DNA of 64,000 bases from Urechidicola croceus (GTDB lineage Bacteria > Bacteroidota > Bacteroidia > Flavobacteriales > Flavobacteriaceae). Shown in pieces: positions 8,783 through 16,714 of the stretch (position 1 is the first letter of the stretch; each line of letters starts with the position of its first letter). The stretch lies in assembly GCF_001761325.1 (NCBI RefSeq), contig NZ_CP017478.1:3307501-3371500 (forward strand), written 5' to 3'. A program made the position numbers and the translations under genes. The notes under the pieces were generated by a model. That model saw only the letters and a list, made by a program, of their open reading frames with translations. It ran no database searches and was not told the origin of the DNA.

Positions 8783-9361
8783 ATGGCAACTAATAATGAT
8801 AGTTATTATATAGAACAAACTTTAAAAGGAAACACAAATTCCTTTAGTTTTTTGGTGGAAAAATACCAGAATATGGTGTTTGCTTTGTCGTTAAAAATGT
8901 TGAAACATAGAGAAGAGTCAGAAGAAGTTGCTCAAGATACATTTATCAAGGCCTATAAATCACTTTCTAAGTTTCAAGGGGACTCAAAATTTTCTACTTG
9001 GTTGTATAGAATAACATATAATACTTGTTTAGATAGGATAAAAAAGAATGTAAAGTATAATAGTTCTGTTGAAATAAATGAAATTACCATCAATGAAATA
9101 AAAGAGGTAGAAAATATATTTGAAGGAATTGAGCGAGAAGAAAGAAGCGAAATAGTTAAAAAATGTTTGGATTTATTGGCAGAAGAAGAACGTATTATCA
9201 TACATCTATTTTATTTTGAAGAACAAAATTTAAAAGAGATAAGTTCAATTACATCATTGACCGAAAGTAATATTAAAGTCAAATTGTTTAGAGCGCGTAA
9301 AAAATTATTTAGTATTTTTAAGAATTCCGTAGAACCCGAAATTTATAAAAGTTATGAGTAA
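8783..9361 (+). CDS. ECF-type RNA polymerase sigma factor
   Basis: This 192-residue protein shows region 2 (LVEKYQNMVFALSLKMLKHREESEEVAQDTFIKAYKSL, then FSTWLYRITYNTCLD) and region 4 (LLAEEERIIIHLFYFEEQNLKEISSITSLTESNIKVKLFRARKKL), separated by an acidic linker. That is the two-domain layout of extracytoplasmic-function sigma factors. It overlaps by 8 nt the next gene, which encodes a membrane protein in the position normally held by an anti-sigma factor. Its promoter and that of the divergent DUF6249 gene share the same pattern, suggesting autoregulation and a local regulon. The inducing signal is unknown. Confidence 0.93.
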   Translation: MATNNDSYYIEQTLKGNTNSFSFLVEKYQNMVFALSLKMLKHREESEEVAQDTFIKAYKSLSKFQGDSKFSTWLYRITYNTCLDRIKKNVKYNSSVEINEITINEIKEVENIFEGIEREERSEIVKKCLDLLAEEERIIIHLFYFEEQNLKEISSITSLTESNIKVKLFRARKKLFSIFKNSVEPEIYKSYE

Positions 9362-9767
9362 AAAATCAACGGATAAATTGGATGTTTTCACTCGAAAAAT
9401 AGTGAAAGAATTACCAGAAGAAAAAGTGTCATTATCATTTTCTAAAAATGTGATGGCAAGTATTAATGCTTTAGAAGTAAATGAAACCAAGGTGTATAAA
9501 CCATTGATTTCTAAAAAGGTATGGTTTGTAATAATTTCTTCATTTATAGGATTAATAATCTACGGTTGGAAACTTATTCCAGAAGATCAAGAGGGTTATC
9601 TTTCTGAAATGTCAAATATAAATATAGGTGATATTTTAAACTATTCGCCATTTGATTTAAATTTTAAAGTTTCAAATATTACAGTGTATAGTTTTGTGTT
9701 TTTAGCATTGATGATATCCATTCAGATTATTTATTTTAAACATCGAATTGATAAGCAATATGAATAA
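9354..9767 (+). CDS. Two-helix membrane protein coupled to the sigma factor (possible anti-sigma)
   Basis: This 137-residue protein starts inside the end of the sigma gene (ATG at 9354), so the two are translationally coupled. The N-terminal ~48 residues are soluble and helical (STDKLDVFTRKIVKELPEEKVS...), followed by membrane helices at about 53-69 and 107-124 and a short basic cytoplasmic tail. The layout of a short cytoplasmic domain plus membrane helix fits an anti-sigma factor, but I see no zinc-binding H-x3-C-x2-C motif and no clear family match. Function is inferred from position. A strong terminator follows. Confidence 0.75.
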   Translation: MSKKSTDKLDVFTRKIVKELPEEKVSLSFSKNVMASINALEVNETKVYKPLISKKVWFVIISSFIGLIIYGWKLIPEDQEGYLSEMSNINIGDILNYSPFDLNFKVSNITVYSFVFLALMISIQIIYFKHRIDKQYE

Positions 9768-9768
9768 T

Positions 9769-9797
9769 AAAAGCGACTGAATTTCAGTCGCTTTTTT
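9769..9797 (+). terminator. Strong hairpin terminator of the sigma operon
   Basis: AAGCGACTGA and TCAGTCGCTT pair as a 10-bp stem with a very short loop, preceded by A and followed by six T residues. It separates the sigma operon from the convergent DUF885 gene. Confidence 0.9.
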
Positions 9798-9830
9798 ACT
9801 TTTTGTTATTCCTCTTAAAACAGAAATCTA

Positions 9831-11609
9831 TTATTTATTTGCTGCAATCCAAGTATCAATTTTGTTTTCCAATAATTGTAATGGGATACAGCCAGTTTCT
9901 AATACTTGGTTGTGAAATTCTTTAATATCAAATTTATTTCCAAGTGCTTTTTCTGCTTTAGCACGTAACTCACGTATCTTTAACTGACCAATTTTGTATG
10001 ACAATGCTTGCCCGCCATTAGCCATGTAGCGTTCAATTTCACGTGTAATACTGTCTTCAGATTCCGCTTCGTTGTCCAGTGAATACTTAATTGCTTGCTC
10101 TCTTGACCATCCTTTAGAATGAATTCCTGTATCAACTACTAAGCGAACAGCACGGTGCATTTCCATACCCAACATTCCAAAATATTGGTAAGGATCGGTA
10201 TATAAACCTAATTCTTTTCCAAGAGATTCAGTATATAAAGCCCAACCTTCTCCATAAGCACTGTACCACAATGACTTTCTGAATTCTGGTAACGTTTCAC
10301 TTTCTTGTGTTAAAGAAATTTGATAGTGATGTCCTGGAATTGCTTCGTGTAAAAACAATGCTTCGTCTGCATACACATTATATTTTGCTGCGTCTGGAAT
10401 AGGAGCATAAAAAATTCCTGGTCTAGAACCATCTTTTGATCCTGGATTGTATTCAGCACTTGCCGACGCTTCTCTAAATGCTTCCGTACGACGAACTTCA
10501 AAAGGAGTTTTTGGTTTTATGTCAAATAATTTCTCAAGTTGAGGTTTCATTTTATCATGAATACCATTAAAGTTAGCAATAACTTCATCAGCATTTTTAT
10601 AAGGCATTAATTCTTTGTTGTTTCTTACAAAATCAAAGAAAGATTTTAAATCACCTTTATAGCCAACTTCTTCCTTCACTTTTTCCATTTCTGTACGAAT
10701 ACGAGCAACTTCACTTAATCCTAGTTGATGAATTTCATCTGCAGTCATATTAGTTGTTGTATACGTTTTTATTTGATGATTGTAATATGCTTCACCATTA
10801 GGAGTGTCAGCAATTCCACTAGTTTCTCTTCCTGCAGGTAAATATTCGTTTTTAAGGAAATCTGCCATTTTCTTGTAAGCCGGCATAATTTTATCTGAAA
10901 CCATTGCCATGTATGGATCCATAATGTTTTTTCTTTCTACAAATGATATTTCTTCGGGAATGTTTTTGGCAGGCGTAAAAAACAAGTGATCTGAAACTTC
11001 ACCTGTGGCTAATCCTTCAAATTGAGGAATTACTTTTTTAATCAATGATTTTGGTAAAACATGACCAACTTTAATTCCTTCTCTCATTTTTTCTTCAGCA
11101 GAATTAAGCCAAACTAAATATCCGTCAACACGTGTTAACCAGTTATTGTAATCTTCAACTGTTTTAAAAGGTTGTGCACTTGTACCACTTGCTAACTGAC
11201 CCATCATTAGGTTTACAGTCCACATTTGGTTAATAGGAGTGTAATCTTCAAAAGACAATGCTTTTAAGTTAATGTCACAATCCCAATTTAAAACTGCTTT
11301 ACTCAGTTTTTCAGTGTCTGACAACTCAACATCATTGATTTTAGCCAATGCATCTTTGGTTTTTGTGTAATATGCTTTTAATTCGGTATTAAATTCATCA
11401 GATAATACATTTGGAAATTGAGAATTATAACCTTCTAAACCTTCAAAAGTGGCATTTAAAGGAAAGTATTTGTAACTTTCATCATTGTAGTTACTTAATA
11501 ATTCTGCAAAAGCCTTGCTTGTAGGATTTACTTCAGCAATTGGAGCTTCTTTTTTACAGGATATCATTGATATCAGACAGATGAAACTGTATAAAAATAT
11601 TTTTTTCAT
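9831..11609 (-). CDS. DUF885 family lipoprotein (HExxPGHH metallopeptidase-like)
   Basis: Starting at 11609 gives 592 residues with a lipoprotein signal peptide (MKKIFLYSFICLISMIS, cysteine 18); the longer frame from 11633 would add eight residues before it. The family mark is LFLHEAIPGHHYQISL, a zinc-peptidase-like HExxPGHH motif, with EGWALYTESLG and EAESEDSITREIERYM further on. DUF885 proteins are probable carboxypeptidase-like metallopeptidases but are poorly characterised. It appears monocistronic and exported. Peptide substrates and location in a periplasmic leaflet are inferred. Confidence 0.88.
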   Translation of the reverse strand: MKKIFLYSFICLISMISCKKEAPIAEVNPTSKAFAELLSNYNDESYKYFPLNATFEGLEGYNSQFPNVLSDEFNTELKAYYTKTKDALAKINDVELSDTEKLSKAVLNWDCDINLKALSFEDYTPINQMWTVNLMMGQLASGTSAQPFKTVEDYNNWLTRVDGYLVWLNSAEEKMREGIKVGHVLPKSLIKKVIPQFEGLATGEVSDHLFFTPAKNIPEEISFVERKNIMDPYMAMVSDKIMPAYKKMADFLKNEYLPAGRETSGIADTPNGEAYYNHQIKTYTTTNMTADEIHQLGLSEVARIRTEMEKVKEEVGYKGDLKSFFDFVRNNKELMPYKNADEVIANFNGIHDKMKPQLEKLFDIKPKTPFEVRRTEAFREASASAEYNPGSKDGSRPGIFYAPIPDAAKYNVYADEALFLHEAIPGHHYQISLTQESETLPEFRKSLWYSAYGEGWALYTESLGKELGLYTDPYQYFGMLGMEMHRAVRLVVDTGIHSKGWSREQAIKYSLDNEAESEDSITREIERYMANGGQALSYKIGQLKIRELRAKAEKALGNKFDIKEFHNQVLETGCIPLQLLENKIDTWIAANK

Positions 11610-11853
11610 TTTGATGTATTTGAGTTTATACAAAAATAAGTTTTCTTATTGAATTGTTGATTTGATGTGTTGTTAAAATTCTAAGGTGCGTTTTTAAGTG
11701 TTACAATTATAGGTTTAGTGAATGTTTAAGTGCGTACAAGTACACGGCAAAATTTTCCGCTGGAAAAATCTTAAGTTATAAACATGTAAAAAACTTTGTG
11801 GATTGATCAAAAGTAAAACATTGAATATAAACAGTGTTGGTAACTGACTTTGT

Positions 11854-12279
11854 TTAATAAATTGCAAAAAGTGTTCCGATAATAAAACTAATAATGGCTT
11901 GCTTAATTGATAATTTTTTAGAACTAAAAGTGTCAGTATATGCGATAAATATTGCAGTTAATCCAAATATTAGAAAAATTATAGTTAGATATAAATCATA
12001 ATAACTATCAGATATTCCTAACCAATTGAAAAGGATTTCCTCAACTACAGAATGACCAAATAAAGCCAATGCTAGATTTGCTTTAGCAGGATTTATAAAA
12101 AGTAGAATGCCAGCAATTAAAAGAATTATTGAAACAATAACAGGAGAGAAACTCATTAAATATTCAATATCAAAATAACTTTCAAGCCTGTAAGTTAACT
12201 TTGAGTTGACAATAAAATTAATTGAATAAACTATCGAAAATATTGAAAATATTACTCCTATAATTTTGTTATATTTCAT
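11854..12279 (-). CDS. Orphan four-helix membrane protein
   Basis: This 141-residue protein is almost entirely hydrophobic, with helices at about 5-24, 41-63, 67-103 and 110-140. I recognise no family. It is isolated: 220 bp of non-coding DNA lie downstream, including an imperfect palindrome around 11730-11745 and a TTTTCC/GGAAAA inverted repeat at 11753-11767. Its upstream region carries an AACTTCGCT element also found upstream of two genes in the 51-54 kb region. An accessory, recently acquired gene is possible. Confidence 0.65.
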   Translation of the reverse strand: MKYNKIIGVIFSIFSIVYSINFIVNSKLTYRLESYFDIEYLMSFSPVIVSIILLIAGILLFINPAKANLALALFGHSVVEEILFNWLGISDSYYDLYLTIIFLIFGLTAIFIAYTDTFSSKKLSIKQAIISFIIGTLFAIY

Positions 12280-12340
12280 ATGATAAATTAGTTTTGTTTT
12301 TCAACTTTTCGGTGTGATAAAGTCTTTAATCTTATTGATT

Positions 12341-12369
12341 TATATGACGATAAGCGAAGTTACTTTTTT
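12341..12369 (-). promoter_or_regulatory. Shared upstream element, copy 1 (AACTTCGCT)
   Basis: On the reverse strand an A-run is followed by GTAACTTCGCTTATCG and TCATATA, 60-90 bp upstream of the orphan membrane gene. The same A-run plus (G)AACTTCGCT arrangement occurs at 51644-51674 and 54139-54165. It may be a promoter or regulator site; the function is unknown. Confidence 0.4.
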
Positions 12370-12409
12370 CATAATCAAGAAACAAACTAAATAAAAAGCT
12401 TATTTTTTA

Positions 12410-14029
12410 TCAATTCTTAATTATTATTTCATATGGTTCTTCACTTTCTTTCCAATCAATCAACGGAGATGGGTAAAAGTTTACTTTCATTCGATTTAAA
12501 AAAGGTTTTTGATGCGCCAATCGTATTTTATAATTTTCCCAATCTCGGTTCTCTTGTGTTGTCCAACTAAGTTCTGCATAGCCTATGGCTCTTGGAAATG
12601 CTAGATATTCTAACTCTTCAATATTGCTAATTGTTTCTGACCAAAGTGGTGCTTCAATTCCCAAAATGTTTTTTAGCGGCACACCTTCATAAGATTCTGG
12701 TGTCCAAATATAGGCTGTATCAGTTGGGATAAGTCCAGCCCAATTGAGCCCATGTTTAGATTGTGTATCATATTTCATGTCTAAATATGCTTTTTTGGCA
12801 GGAGACATAATAATTTTCATGTTTTTTTGTACTGCCTTTTGAGCATTTTCTTTACTACTCCAAAATTGAGAAATAGAAGTTGAGTCAACATCAGCAGAAG
12901 CAATTTCGTCCCATCCAATCATTATTTTTCCATGCTTTTGTACAATTTTTTCAACTTTATTTACAAAATAAATATAATCTTCCTTTTTAGTTGCATGACT
13001 TTCATCTCCTCCAATGTGAAAATAAGGTCCTGGAGATAGCGCAGCTATTTCACGAACTACATCATCAATTAAAGTATAAACAGTGTCTTTACGGGTATCA
13101 AATGTGCTAAAACCTACACGCATACCTTCATAAGGTTTTAGAGTCTTACCATTTCCATTTAAAATAGGGTAGGAAAGAGAAGCAGCATTGGTGTGTCCTG
13201 GCATATCAATTTCTGGTACAATCATGATATATTGCGATGCTGCATAATTTACGATATCAGTATATTCTTCTTGCGTATAAAAACCTCCAGACTCACCACC
13301 AACTTCAGTTTGTCCACCAATTTCGGTAAGTTTTGGCCAAGATTTAATTTCAATACGCCACCCTTGGTCATCAGAAAGGTGGAGGTGCAATGTATTGTAT
13401 TTATAGTATGCCAATAGATCGATGTATTTCTTTACATCTTTTACACTAAAAAAATGACGAGAAACATCGAGCATTGCTCCTCGATATTCAAATTGTGGTT
13501 TGTCAATAATTTGACCCGTAGCAATTGTCCATATTTTGTTTTCAGCTAGTGTATCATTACTGGTTTCAGGAATTAGTTGTCTAAAAGTCTGTATAGCTCT
13601 AAAAGCTCCTTGGGGAGTATTTGAAGTGATGATTACTGAATCTTGATTAATATTTAATTCGTAGGCTTCTAATCCATCCAAATGAGCATTTTTTGATTTA
13701 TTGATATAAATGATTGATTCTATATTTTCTATTTTATCTATATTAACAGGTAATTCTAAATTTGTCTTTGCTTTTATTTTTTCTGCCAGAAATAATCCTA
13801 TTTCTTCAAAATCAGCGGTATCTTTGGTGGTATAAATTGCTGTAAATTTATCTAATGCAAACCCTCCATTGGTTGAAACCATTTTTAAAGGTTTTGGGAT
13901 TAAGTTTTTTGTAGTTAAATCTGTTTTAGGAAAGTTGATTACTCTTTTTTGTTTTTTTTCTGCACACGAAATGAAAGTAGTAGCAAGTAATAAAATGATT
14001 AGAGTTTTAATAGTATAAGAACTTGTCAT
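12410..14029 (-). CDS. Glycoside hydrolase family 20 beta-N-acetylhexosaminidase, lipoprotein
   Basis: This 539-residue protein has a lipoprotein signal (cysteine 22 in TTFISCAEK), an N-terminal GH20b-type domain (about 40-175) and a GH20 catalytic barrel. The catalytic Asp-Glu pair is D342-E343 in FHIGGDESHAT. Other family marks are YRGAMLDVSRHFFSV, LHLHLSDDQGWRIEI and PEIDMPGHT. GH20 enzymes remove terminal GlcNAc or GalNAc from chitin fragments, peptidoglycan or glycans. It lies 47 bp downstream of the DUF418 gene on the same strand. The substrate cannot be fixed from sequence; chitooligosaccharide is the commonest in marine relatives. Confidence 0.94.
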   Translation of the reverse strand: MTSSYTIKTLIILLLATTFISCAEKKQKRVINFPKTDLTTKNLIPKPLKMVSTNGGFALDKFTAIYTTKDTADFEEIGLFLAEKIKAKTNLELPVNIDKIENIESIIYINKSKNAHLDGLEAYELNINQDSVIITSNTPQGAFRAIQTFRQLIPETSNDTLAENKIWTIATGQIIDKPQFEYRGAMLDVSRHFFSVKDVKKYIDLLAYYKYNTLHLHLSDDQGWRIEIKSWPKLTEIGGQTEVGGESGGFYTQEEYTDIVNYAASQYIMIVPEIDMPGHTNAASLSYPILNGNGKTLKPYEGMRVGFSTFDTRKDTVYTLIDDVVREIAALSPGPYFHIGGDESHATKKEDYIYFVNKVEKIVQKHGKIMIGWDEIASADVDSTSISQFWSSKENAQKAVQKNMKIIMSPAKKAYLDMKYDTQSKHGLNWAGLIPTDTAYIWTPESYEGVPLKNILGIEAPLWSETISNIEELEYLAFPRAIGYAELSWTTQENRDWENYKIRLAHQKPFLNRMKVNFYPSPLIDWKESEEPYEIIIKN

Positions 14030-14076
14030 AAGTTGTAGTTAATTATAGGTTACTCAAAGTTACTATTTTTTTTAAT

Positions 14077-15285
14077 TTAAAGTTTAAAAGGAAACTTTTT
14101 AAAATATGTTGCACTTCTCCAAAGCCATTCTAAAGGGCCATATCTATATTTTGAAAGCCACCAATTGCTAAAAATCATTTGCAGTACAATTAATAAAAGT
14201 CCAATAACAAAAGTATAGACATGTCTCAACTCACCAATAAATCCTAATCCCCAACCATATAAAATGAAAGTTCCAATGATACTTTGCAATATGTAATTGG
14301 TTAACGCCATTTTTCCATAAGGAGAAAACTTTGATAAGAATTTTTCACCTTTTGTTCTTAGAAATATTAGTAAAAAAGAAAGTATAATAATGAAAGTCAT
14401 AAATATATTGGCCAGATCATATGAAGTAAGAGCCAATAATGAAATCCAATTATCAAATTTTACTGCTGTTTGTCCATTGTTACTCATATTTATAAAAAGT
14501 CCGGCAGTAACACCCATACTAATTAAGAATAATACAATTGACCAGATTAAACCTTTGGTTATTTTTTTTCTATAGTTTTTAAAATTGTTAAAGAAGTCAA
14601 TTTTCCCAGCATATAATCCTAATAGAAAGAATGCAAAAGTTAAATAGCCTCTCCCAAAAACACCAAATTGAAAATCTAATTTCATTAAATGGCCTTGTGT
14701 GCTATTTATTTTAAAGACTTCGATGAGTGACCCATTTTTGAGCGTATTGAAGTATTCATTTATTTCAGGGCTGCTCCCCATCATTTCTATATTTGAAAAA
14801 ATGAATTTATCTCCGAAAAAAGCAAAATAAATATACCGACCTAAGCCTAAAAAGAAAACGATGGCTAATGAAAGAATTACTTTTTTATTTACTCTAAAAA
14901 ATGGAATTAGAAATATACCAATTAGTGCATATATGGTTAAAATATCACCACGATAAAATAGGTGGTGTATAGCGCCAATAACCAACAATAATAGAATTCT
15001 CCAAAGAAAGCGTAATTCAAATCTGTTGTTTCTTTTCGCTCCGTTATTCATTTGAATAAAGAAACTTACTCCAAATAAAAATGAAAAGAGTGCAAAAAAC
15101 TTCCCTTGAATAAATAGTGTGGTAAAACCTTGTACGATACCGTCGATAAGCCCTTGATTGGTTAGTTGCATACCTGTTTCAGGAGGAGGAGATGCAAGGT
15201 AGTTTTCGATCATATGCACTAAGACTATTCCTGCAAGAGAAAAACCTCTAAGCGCATCAATAACCTGAATTCTGTTATTTTGCAT
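14077..15285 (-). CDS. DUF418 / YeiB-type multi-pass membrane protein
   Basis: This 402-residue integral membrane protein starts RIQVIDALRGFSLAGIVLVHMIE, the DUF418/YeiB family opening also shared with acyltransferase-3-like proteins. About ten hydrophobic helices follow, and the C-terminal DUF418 part ends FSNWWLSKYRYGPLEWLWRSATYFK. The family is thought to be transport- or acyl-transfer-related but has no proven function. It lies between GH10 and GH20 genes on the same strand, so a link to glycan processing is possible but unproven. Confidence 0.88.
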   Translation of the reverse strand: MQNNRIQVIDALRGFSLAGIVLVHMIENYLASPPPETGMQLTNQGLIDGIVQGFTTLFIQGKFFALFSFLFGVSFFIQMNNGAKRNNRFELRFLWRILLLLVIGAIHHLFYRGDILTIYALIGIFLIPFFRVNKKVILSLAIVFFLGLGRYIYFAFFGDKFIFSNIEMMGSSPEINEYFNTLKNGSLIEVFKINSTQGHLMKLDFQFGVFGRGYLTFAFFLLGLYAGKIDFFNNFKNYRKKITKGLIWSIVLFLISMGVTAGLFINMSNNGQTAVKFDNWISLLALTSYDLANIFMTFIIILSFLLIFLRTKGEKFLSKFSPYGKMALTNYILQSIIGTFILYGWGLGFIGELRHVYTFVIGLLLIVLQMIFSNWWLSKYRYGPLEWLWRSATYFKKFPFKL

Positions 15286-15370
15286 TTGGATTTTTTTGAT
15301 TGGTTAGTAAGGTTTAGACGACTGATAATGAATTATGTAACAAGGTTTATGATAAAAATACTACCAAGAA

Positions 15371-16618
15371 TTAATTGAAAAACACTTCTTTAGAGCCTAT
15401 ATCTTTTTTTAAACTTATAATTTTAGTTTCTCCGTTACAGGTAATCTTGTAATCCCCATAAAAAGCTCGAACTTTTACTTTTCCTTTTTTACCAGAGTTT
15501 TCTTCAGTTTTAGTCCACCATTTATTGAAAACTAATTCTCTATATGCGTCAACTTGAGGTCTAGGTGTCCAATCTTTTTTCCACATTGCACAATGAGGTT
15601 GCCAATGTGAACCAGCCCAAAATCCCCACATTAAAATGGCTTCCACATTTGGGTGTGCAAAATAAATTGGGAATAATTTATTTAACTCATCAACTTGAAC
15701 CTGCTCATCTTCGTAGGCAAATAAAACTTCAGTAATTTTTATAGGCAAATCGAATTGTGCTAATTTGTCTAAGTTCCGTTGAACTTTTTCTGCTGGAGTA
15801 GTCATTGTTGTTCGCATTGATAAATGTCCTTGACATCCAATACCATCAATTGGAACTCCATTATCTAATAAGTTTTTTATTTGCTTTACATATGGACCTG
15901 CATTCCAACCTAAATCTAAAACGCCATAATCGTTTACGTATAATTTAGCTTCAGGATTGTTGGCCTTTACTATCCATGCCATTTCATTGATTACTCCAAA
16001 ACCTAGTTTTCTTCTGAAAAAATCTCCGTGTATCATTTCATTATTTAGGTCAAATTCATTTATTTTTCCTTTATAATGTGATGCTACACTTGTTCCTCTT
16101 TCTACAATGGCTTTTCTTAAATCAGCATTGTTTAATGGTTTTAACCAATCATTCATAAATTCATCTTTTGCCCAATATACACAATGGCCACGCATTGGAA
16201 TGTTACGCTCATTACACAATTCCCAAATTCTATCTGATATACTGTAATCTACTACGCCTTGTTTTTTTTCATTGTCATACCATTTTAAAGCATTTTCATG
16301 AACTGCGTAATTGAAGTTTTCTTCTAGAACTTCAAGGTATTTTTTTCGATCTTTTTCTGAAAAAGAATTTTTGGCAGATTCTGCTAATTCATTGGGAATT
16401 GCTGTTCCAAAAAGAAATTCATGTTTTGTTTGTTCAATTTTTATAGTTGTATTTTTTGGAGCATGAATAATTAAATTTCCCATTCTTACTTCAGCAATTC
16501 TCTTGTTAATTTGTTCTGAAGTAACTTTTTCTTCGGGAGATAAATCAAAAATATCGTCTTGGGCTATTGATGTAGAAATAATTAAGAAAATTAGTGAAGT
16601 AGTTAGAAATGATTTCAT
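15371..16618 (-). CDS. Glycoside hydrolase family 10 endo-1,4-beta-xylanase
   Basis: This 415-residue protein has a signal peptide (cleavage probably after residue 19) and a GH10 barrel. The acid/base glutamate is E194 in FDLNNEMIHG and the nucleophile is E297 in IKITEVLF. RGHCVYWAKDEF and IDGIGCQGHLS are further family signatures. After the barrel there is a short C-terminal region of ~50 residues rich in lysine and beta strands. The enzyme cleaves xylan backbones. It could supply substrate to the GH115 glucuronidase at 1.2 kb, although the two genes are 11 kb apart on opposite strands. Confidence 0.94.
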   Translation of the reverse strand: MKSFLTTSLIFLIISTSIAQDDIFDLSPEEKVTSEQINKRIAEVRMGNLIIHAPKNTTIKIEQTKHEFLFGTAIPNELAESAKNSFSEKDRKKYLEVLEENFNYAVHENALKWYDNEKKQGVVDYSISDRIWELCNERNIPMRGHCVYWAKDEFMNDWLKPLNNADLRKAIVERGTSVASHYKGKINEFDLNNEMIHGDFFRRKLGFGVINEMAWIVKANNPEAKLYVNDYGVLDLGWNAGPYVKQIKNLLDNGVPIDGIGCQGHLSMRTTMTTPAEKVQRNLDKLAQFDLPIKITEVLFAYEDEQVQVDELNKLFPIYFAHPNVEAILMWGFWAGSHWQPHCAMWKKDWTPRPQVDAYRELVFNKWWTKTEENSGKKGKVKVRAFYGDYKITCNGETKIISLKKDIGSKEVFFN

Positions 16619-16662
16619 TTTAATTATTTTTATGTTCCATAAAAATACTGATTAAAAAATAA

Positions 16663-16692
16663 AAGACCGTTTTATAATTATAAAACGGTCTT
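16663..16692. terminator. Perfect palindromic terminator after htpG
   Basis: A perfect 30-bp palindrome (arms AAGACCGTTTTATAA and its complement) lies between the htpG stop codon and the GH10 start. For the reverse-strand htpG transcript it forms a stem ending in a U-containing tract. Confidence 0.8.
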
Positions 16693-16714
16693 CTAAAATA
16701 AGATTTAAAAAAGT

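Noticed and set aside
8783-9767. Calling the gene after the first sigma factor a zinc-binding anti-sigma factor
   Set aside because: No H-x3-C-x2-C motif is present; only position and the membrane helices support an anti-sigma role.
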